Assembly: GCA_028829895.1 (NCBI GenBank)
Contig: CM054178.1
Span: 71,896,835-71,960,834, forward strand
Length of the DNA: 64,000 bases
Direction: 5' to 3'
Source of the DNA: Sinotaia quadrata
Lineage: Eukaryota; Mollusca; Gastropoda; Architaenioglossa; Viviparidae
Numbering within the stretch: position 1 is the stretch's first letter; each line of letters starts with the position of its first letter. A model generated the notes under the pieces. It had not been told where the DNA came from, did no database searches, and was given only the letters and a program-made list of their open reading frames with translations. Of this stretch, positions 57,842 through 64,000 are shown piece after piece. The translations under genes were made by a program, and so were the position numbers.

Positions 57842-58418
57842 TTTTAAATTTTTTTTTTTTTTAGTGTGTGAGAATGGGAGTGGGGTGAAATAAGGTGAAA
57901 TTATCTTTTACTGACAGTGTACTTAGTGGAATTTACACGCATTTTCGATTACTGCGCAAGTGTTGTTGATCACAGTTACGCAATATCATTATTGAAATTT
58001 TAAAACAATAATTATTAATAATTTATACAAGAATCAAACTTCCAAGTCGGACTTAAAATGTGCATGTTTAGAAAATAACAAATTTAATTTGCGACTATTT
58101 CGTCTTGGCGTTGGCAATCGAGTTCATGTCAGCAAGACTGACATTTGCAGTCCCAGAAATTCACCGTGAACCATAATGTTTCTTTCTTTAGCATATGTAC
58201 TTCAGTGCCAGCACCCAATGCCGATCAACTATCATATTATATCATTATCGATCTGCAGGCGAGGTGGGTGTGTTGGTTCTTCATAGTGATTGTATAATTA
58301 TATAACTAGCACATCTTGAAATGAAATTTGCATCCTGGATAATTAAATCCAAATAACTAAAATGCATTTTATTCCATATTAATGGTGTTGCATGAAACAA
58401 GACAACGGAAGACAGAGG

Positions 58419-58420
<2 letters not shown>
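57842..58420. other. Non-coding stretch, no gene recognised
   Basis: AT-rich, with no array or exon seen. Confidence 0.45.

Positions 58421-58501
<81 letters not shown>
58421..58501. repeat. (GA)n microsatellite
   Basis: 40 GA units. Confidence 0.98.
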
Positions 58502-58504
<3 letters not shown>

Positions 58505-59815
58505 CAAGGCAAAGATAAACAAGTTACCTAGCGAGCGTGACGGTGCACGTGCTCTGCTCAAGGCCATGCACCTTTTTATCGACTGGTAAACAATGCAAAT
58601 TATTAATCGAGAACTAATTGAAACTATTATGTGTTGGGGCTAGAGACACTGCCTGCAATCGGAAGCTAAACGCGTGACTGACGAGGTCTTCAACGCAAAC
58701 AGACCGTATAGCAGCACTGAACTTGTGATTACTTATGGGAGGCGCTTCCGGCCTGGGCCGATTTCGCGCATTGAGCTCATCCGGAGGGCTAGAACCTTTA
58801 CAGAGTGAGTGAACTGTGGGATGAACAAAGTTTAAGTAAATCATGGACTAGTGTGATGTATGTGTGTGGGTGAATGCAACTATAGATGTTGGTTGTGTGT
58901 GTTTCATTTACTTGACTCGTATCCGCAAGTAAAAAAAGCGAAGTTAGTAGTCATTTACCAGACAGATTGATAAACAGATATTGGCTCGCCCCCAGTCACA
59001 CAAAATCACATCTGGAAAGTCACAGACAGTTGATAAAAGAAACAGATAAGTCCAATAAATGAACAAGGTGGAACTGAAATTGTAACAAACATGTAAACTG
59101 AAGCTAATGGTTGCTTACAAATGTTACAATTAAGAAAGAACAATATTTCAGTTTGCGCAAGAGACATGCAAAGTTTATATAAATGATTCTATAACTTGCT
59201 TGAAAGCTCATTCTATTAAGTGAGCACAAGAAAGTGAGAGTCAATAGGTTTATACTCTTCAAATAAAACTTGCTGTGTCTTATTGCCGTTGGTGACGATG
59301 ATTTTGCAGTTTACTATTTCTGCTGAGGAAGATACTTCTGAACCCACTGTAGTCAAACAGAGGATGTCTTTCCAGACAGGCATGCTAACTGAAGATGAGT
59401 GACTGACAGCTAGGTCTATGATGAGAGGACTGGTAGCCAGTTATAAAGTACAGGAGGTCTGGAAAACAATTTTTAAAAAAGCACAAAATAAAATCGCAAA
59501 CTTCAACAAAAGAACAATCCTTGAATACATTTATTTTAAGTTTTGCGTCTGCAAAATCCAACTTCTTTCAAATTCACTGACAATCTCAATGATCAGCAAG
59601 AATAAATTCTGCCAAAAAAAAAAAAAAAGATATATTATAACTGGTAAGAAGGCCAGTTTTGGGAAACAGATACTGTTCAAAATCCAATTTTGCAAAGGCA
59701 GTGACCTACTTTTCCAATTTTCAACTGCCATATGGGATCTTATTAGCGTGCACATGGAATTCCTTCATCTTCTCATCCCATGGAATAGCTGGACACTACA
59801 AGAAAGCCCACTAAC
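58502..59815. other. Non-coding stretch; moderate GC at 58620-58800
   Basis: CGCTTCCGGCCTGGGCCGAT at 58743-58762 has a short diverged echo near 60736. The 133-codon frame at 59418-59819 contains a poly-Lys artefact and no recognised domain. Confidence 0.4.
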
Positions 59816-59824
59816 TTGAATTAG

Positions 59825-60235
59825 ACAGGCATTAAGGTTCACATGTTCGTTGTTAGATAGGTTAAATGACAGAGATTAAGAGTCACGGTGTACGATTTTA
59901 GATACAGGTTAAGAGTCACTGTGTAATGTACAATTTCAGACAGAGATTAAAAGTCAACGTGTACAATTTTAAATACTGGTTAAGAGTCACAGTGTATGAT
60001 TTTAGACAGAGAATAAGAGTCACGGTGTACGATTTTAGATACTGGTTAAGAGTCACGTAGTACAATTTTCGATACTGGTTATGAGTCACGGTGTACAATT
60101 TTAGATACTGGTTAAGAGTCATGGTGTACAATTTTAGATAGAAGTTAAGAGTCACTGCATGCGATTTTATATATATATGTGTAAGAACATCGTGTACTGA
60201 TTTTTAGACAATGGTTAAGAATCACATGTACATTT
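59825..60235. repeat. ~34-bp minisatellite, ~11 diverged copies
   Basis: TTAAGAGTCACGGTGTACGA plus TTTTAGATACTGG. Confidence 0.88.
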
Positions 60236-60602
60236 TCTACCACAGCTGGGATTGAATATGGCAGCACTTTTGTTTAATTGGGAAAAGCGTCGCTTAGATT
60301 TCATTCTGGTGTTGGGTGGAGGTGGTGGTGTCGGTGTAGGGAAGGATCATTAAGGGTGGGCTCGGATCTGCTGCACTGACAGTCGGAACCATTCATGGTT
60401 TATAAAGTTTTCGCAGCCGACAAAGTCTGCGACCATGGGTGTTTGGTGTAAGTTATTTTTAGCAACTTGGAAAAGGTCATTTAGCGCAGTCGTCATTTCT
60501 GCGGTGAAAAGGGTGGTATTTTTGGATTTTGAGTTTAAAAGTAACGTCGGAGTCATAATATACATATCTCTCCGTGTTTCCTGTTACGGGCTCATGGGAT
60601 CC

Positions 60603-60604
<2 letters not shown>

Positions 60605-60650
<46 letters not shown>

Positions 60651-60968
60651 ATCCATCCAAATTTTAATCTGGAAAGTCGCCTCGAGCAAAGAAATGTACT
60701 TTTATTATATAATTTGATTGGAACTATATGGAACGCTTCCGGCCGAGGTCGATTTTATACTAGGGGTTGGAGGTGGGTGGGAGGTACTGAGTGTGTGTAT
60801 GTGTGTGAGAGTTTGTTTTTCTTATGGGTGGGGGCTGTCTACTTTGTAATTTAATGTAATGTTTGTTCTATTGCAGGTAGTTGTCTATAATGTTATTTGA
60901 TTCTCTTATTTTATTTTTATGGGTATTTATTACTTTTAGCTCTTATTTTTTATGAGACTATTCGTGCT

Positions 60969-61016
<48 letters not shown>
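60605..61016. repeat. Two (GT)n microsatellites
   Basis: 60605-60646 and 60970-61016. Confidence 0.95.
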
Positions 61017-61017
<1 letters not shown>

Positions 61018-61072
61018 TTTTGTTTATAGTTTTCTATGTTTTAATTTAAGTGAGTAAGGTCTGGTAATTAGG

Positions 61073-61206
61073 TGGTCCTCCCAATCATTATTTTAGGTAA
61101 CGATTACTCGGATTTGGGGAAGCATCACTGTAGGCCGTGTAGGGCACAGACGGAATGTGAAAAGAATATACCTTCTGGGTTCCATGGGGATAGGGACGAA
61201 AAATAT
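61073..61206 (+). repeat. Dispersed repeat A, copy 2
   Basis: Partner of 45030-45178. A short block just downstream (CTTAGATTGGTAACATTGGA, 61244-61263) also resembles 32629-32648. Confidence 0.6.
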
Positions 61207-61484
61207 GTATGTACAACACGAGATGTCATATTCCACTGAATTCTTAGATTGGTAACATTGGACCCCCACACACACAAACACAGGGTTTTAACATAAAGGT
61301 CCCACCCAGTGGAAAAACTTTTTTTTATCTATTTTTGAAGGGAAAGGGCTGCCTGGGGCTCCTACCGCTGTGCTATCGCGTGCCTTGATCCCAACGCTTA
61401 TTGAAAAACTTCACCACTGGCTCGAGCCGAAACTTCTCCAGACGACCGCGACGATTACAACATCGATTCGATTCTGAGTTTTCA

Positions 61485-61620
61485 CACCGGAATCTGCCCC
61501 TTGCGAATGTACCCGCCTTAGTCTATCACCCGCTAATTAACCGCCAATAAATGGGCGGGGCTAGAGGGTCTCGCAGTGCCGCCTCTTGGGTTTCGTTTCG
61601 CTTCAGCTCCGTCCGTCAGT
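61485..61620 (+). promoter_or_regulatory. GC-rich block with Sp1-like GGGCGGGGC
   Basis: AATAAATGGGCGGGGC at 61546-61561 combines a weak TATA-like and an Sp1-like site in a CpG-richer block. No exon was recognised downstream, so promoter activity is only a possibility; direction is uncertain. Confidence 0.2.
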
Positions 61621-61887
61621 GAGCAATTTTACAATAACTGTAATATGGAACATTTTTTTTGTTTGTTCGTAAATAGTTATACAAAGTGACGTAAGTGGAC
61701 CCAGTTATTTATAGACAATGGTCGTCCTGCCTGGTATTCACTTACGTGTACGTGTGTGTGTGTGTGTGTGAGCTGACGGCTAACAGTTTACTCTGTCACA
61801 AATGGTCATTAATCGAGTGCGACCATAAAGCCTTCACCTTGTACAAGGGCAATACTATTTTTAACTCGAGGAGCTTGGTGACTTAGG

Positions 61888-62038
61888 CATAATAGATTTA
61901 ACACAGTTTGCACATACATCTTTAATTAATCGATCCCCATAATAGATTTAACACAGTTTGCACATACATCTTTAATTAATCGATCCCCATAATAGATTTA
62001 ACACAGTTTGCACATACATCTTTAATTAATCGATCCCC
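61888..62038. repeat. 50-bp tandem triplication, near perfect
   Basis: CATAATAGATTTAACACAGT, TTGCACATACATCTTTAATT, AATCGATCCC three times. Confidence 0.95.
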
Positions 62039-62323
62039 ATATTTTTTTTTATCTCCATATTATTAGGTCCGTGTAAGCATGAGTGGATTAGGGTCCTTGA
62101 GGTTTCAAAATGCAGATACTCCTTACCATATATGTATGTGAGAGCCTAAACCGCTCACTAACAAGTACTTGTTTGTGTGTATGATTGAGTTATGTTGAAT
62201 AAAGGAGTCTAACTACAAATGTGTATGCCTGTATGTGTGTACGTATGCTGAATAAAAGTATCTCTCACAATATCTTACTTGTGTAGACCTATGTGTATAT
62301 GTATGCATGTGTGATGTGATGTG

Positions 62324-62429
62324 ATGTGTGTGTGTGTGTGTGTGTTTATTCTGACGGTGGGAGGTGGTGAACAACATCTACATTCTACAGAGCAATACAG
62401 TGGAAAAATTAAAGCATATAATTTAGTAA

Positions 62430-62480
<51 letters not shown>
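62324..62480. repeat. (GT)n microsatellites
   Basis: 62324-62344 and 62432-62480. Confidence 0.95.
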
Positions 62481-62483
<3 letters not shown>

Positions 62484-62782
62484 TTCTCACGCTACACAGG
62501 AGAGTAGCTTTAACATATATAACATATACTAAAAGTGGACATGGAACGGAAAGGAACTCTCTCCCATATTAACTGCCATGACAAATTGGGCCACATTGTT
62601 TGAGTTGCAGGATTACAGAGCCGCAGACTAATAATATGCAGGGTGTGTTATACGATTGTCAGGAAAAAATGACAAGCAAAAGTCATAGCAGAAAGACTCG
62701 CAAGAAGAAATGTCACAATATATGTCACATATAAAGTTGTACAGGCTAGTGCATGTTACACTATTCATTAATGACATGTGGT

Positions 62783-62850
62783 ACAGGAAATGGTGCAGAG
62801 GTTATCTGCTCGCTCAAGAAATGTGTGGTTCGAATCCCATCCAGGGTGAA
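62783..62850 (+). mobile_element. tRNA-derived SINE fragment
   Basis: TGGTGCAGAGG at 62791-62801 fits the RNA polymerase III A box, and GGTTCGAATCC at 62827-62837 fits the B box with normal tRNA-like spacing. The CTCGCTCAAG between them is shared with the copy at 1-155. This copy has the best-preserved promoter boxes of the three. Confidence 0.6.
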
Positions 62851-64000
62851 AAATGTGACTGCACATAGGTACCTGGTATTCTTGAGCTCGTAGTCTACAC
62901 ACAATATACATGTGTTCTAGTTGACACATTTAACTAATTGCGTAATATATTGACTTATGTAACCCTCTAAAAAATACAAGCAAACCTACCTTCTAGAAAG
63001 GCTGACCATTATCACTGGGCTGCAAACATACATGAATGTTCCAGACACTCACTCTAAACTAACCAATCAAAGTGTAGCTCAATCACATGCAATTAATGTG
63101 CTAGAAATCTACCTGAACATAGTAGAATACAGTTGACCATTGAGGCAACACGAATTTTGGCTCTGGCCTTAATAAGTTAAAATCATATTACTGGCATTCA
63201 CTTGTGAACACAATAGTTTGAGAAAAACAGATTTTGATATCTATAAGGTAGCCTTTGTTTCGAAATGAGAGGTCAGTACGCTTAAAGCTGTCCTTTAATT
63301 TATTTGTAGCACATCTTGAACAGTATTTAATGTGCATCTGTACAGAGTAGGAATTTGCTTCTATGCTGAGTATCATCTGATGGAGATTCAGTGATTAACT
63401 TTGGTATGATGTCAGTTGCTGACATGACTGATTTTTAATTGTTGATTTGAATCAGAAGTAGGGAGATGGCCGTAAACAAGTCCGGCCTTGTTTTCTGTAC
63501 CACTAGATTATGAGTTAAGTCTACTCACAGAGAGATAGATAGACAGAGAGAGGGGTAGAGAAAGCAATCAAATGTCATATTAGACAATTATTTCCGAGTG
63601 GTTTGCATAATGAGTTGCCACCAAGCCAGTCATGTGAAAAGAACCCGGACGGTCAGCCATATTGAAGACATCGGATTATAAGCATTCTTTTAAGCAGCCA
63701 TAAATAAATCGTGAGATTTAAGGATAAATTAATTAATTTGAGAAATTAATAGACTCGGCTGCAAAGTGCCGCTCTGGTATGATGAAGAAAGAAAGTCGCC
63801 AAATTGATTTCAACAAAATGAAAAGATCCATATAAAATGACAATGCCTTTATTGCTACCATCTATTATCTAGCTATGCCTGTAGTTGATTCTTTCCCCTT
63901 CTCCCAGTTCCATATAGAACTGATGTCTTGAACCACCAGCTAGTGGCTGTTTTCGAAATAAGACATAAAAAAAATAATACGAGTACAGTTCTTGGTAGGA
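62851..64000. other. Non-coding stretch, no gene recognised
   Basis: AT-rich single-copy-looking sequence with a short (GATA)/(GA) patch at 63530-63560. Confidence 0.45.

Overview
This is eukaryotic nuclear DNA: intron-split coding exons with GT/AG borders, AT-rich non-coding sequence, very long (CA)n, (GA)n and (TATC)n microsatellites, dozens of 20-60 bp minisatellites, and decayed transposons. A lophotrochozoan, probably a mollusc, is the best guess; that placement is inference from genome style, not proof.

One host gene can be reconstructed, on the minus strand: an odd-skipped related (Odd/Osr) C2H2 zinc-finger transcription factor. Its coding exons, in transcript order, are 30637-29797, 13945-13789, 12718-12626, 12074-11919 and 10580-10469, then a short terminal exon from 10097 whose second codon is a stop. 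All splice phases agree and give a 454-residue protein. The N-terminal half is Ser/Pro-rich with a nine-alanine tract. A middle exon carries an RFDF motif known from Osr proteins. The three C-terminal fingers are nearly identical to those of the Odd/Osr family. The largest intron (13946-29796) is 15.9 kb. A non-coding 5' exon must lie above 30694; a CpG-rich block at 43321-43640 is one candidate.

Layout: 1-10 kb holds a tRNA-derived SINE fragment, a LINE 3' tail with an attached minisatellite, and a run of minisatellites, up to the likely 3' UTR. 10-31 kb is the Osr gene with its introns, which contain microsatellites and diverged dispersed repeats. 31-46.6 kb is upstream sequence full of minisatellites, with an LTR-like repeat (40.7-41.7 kb, inverted partner at 26.4-27.45 kb) and a broken hAT transposase (45.7-46.5 kb). 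46.6-64 kb holds more minisatellites, a second SINE fragment, a GC-rich Sp1-like block near 61.5 kb and one weak terminal-exon candidate near 52.25 kb. No rRNA, intact tRNA, CRISPR array or intact mobile element is visible. Most long open frames here are translated satellites.
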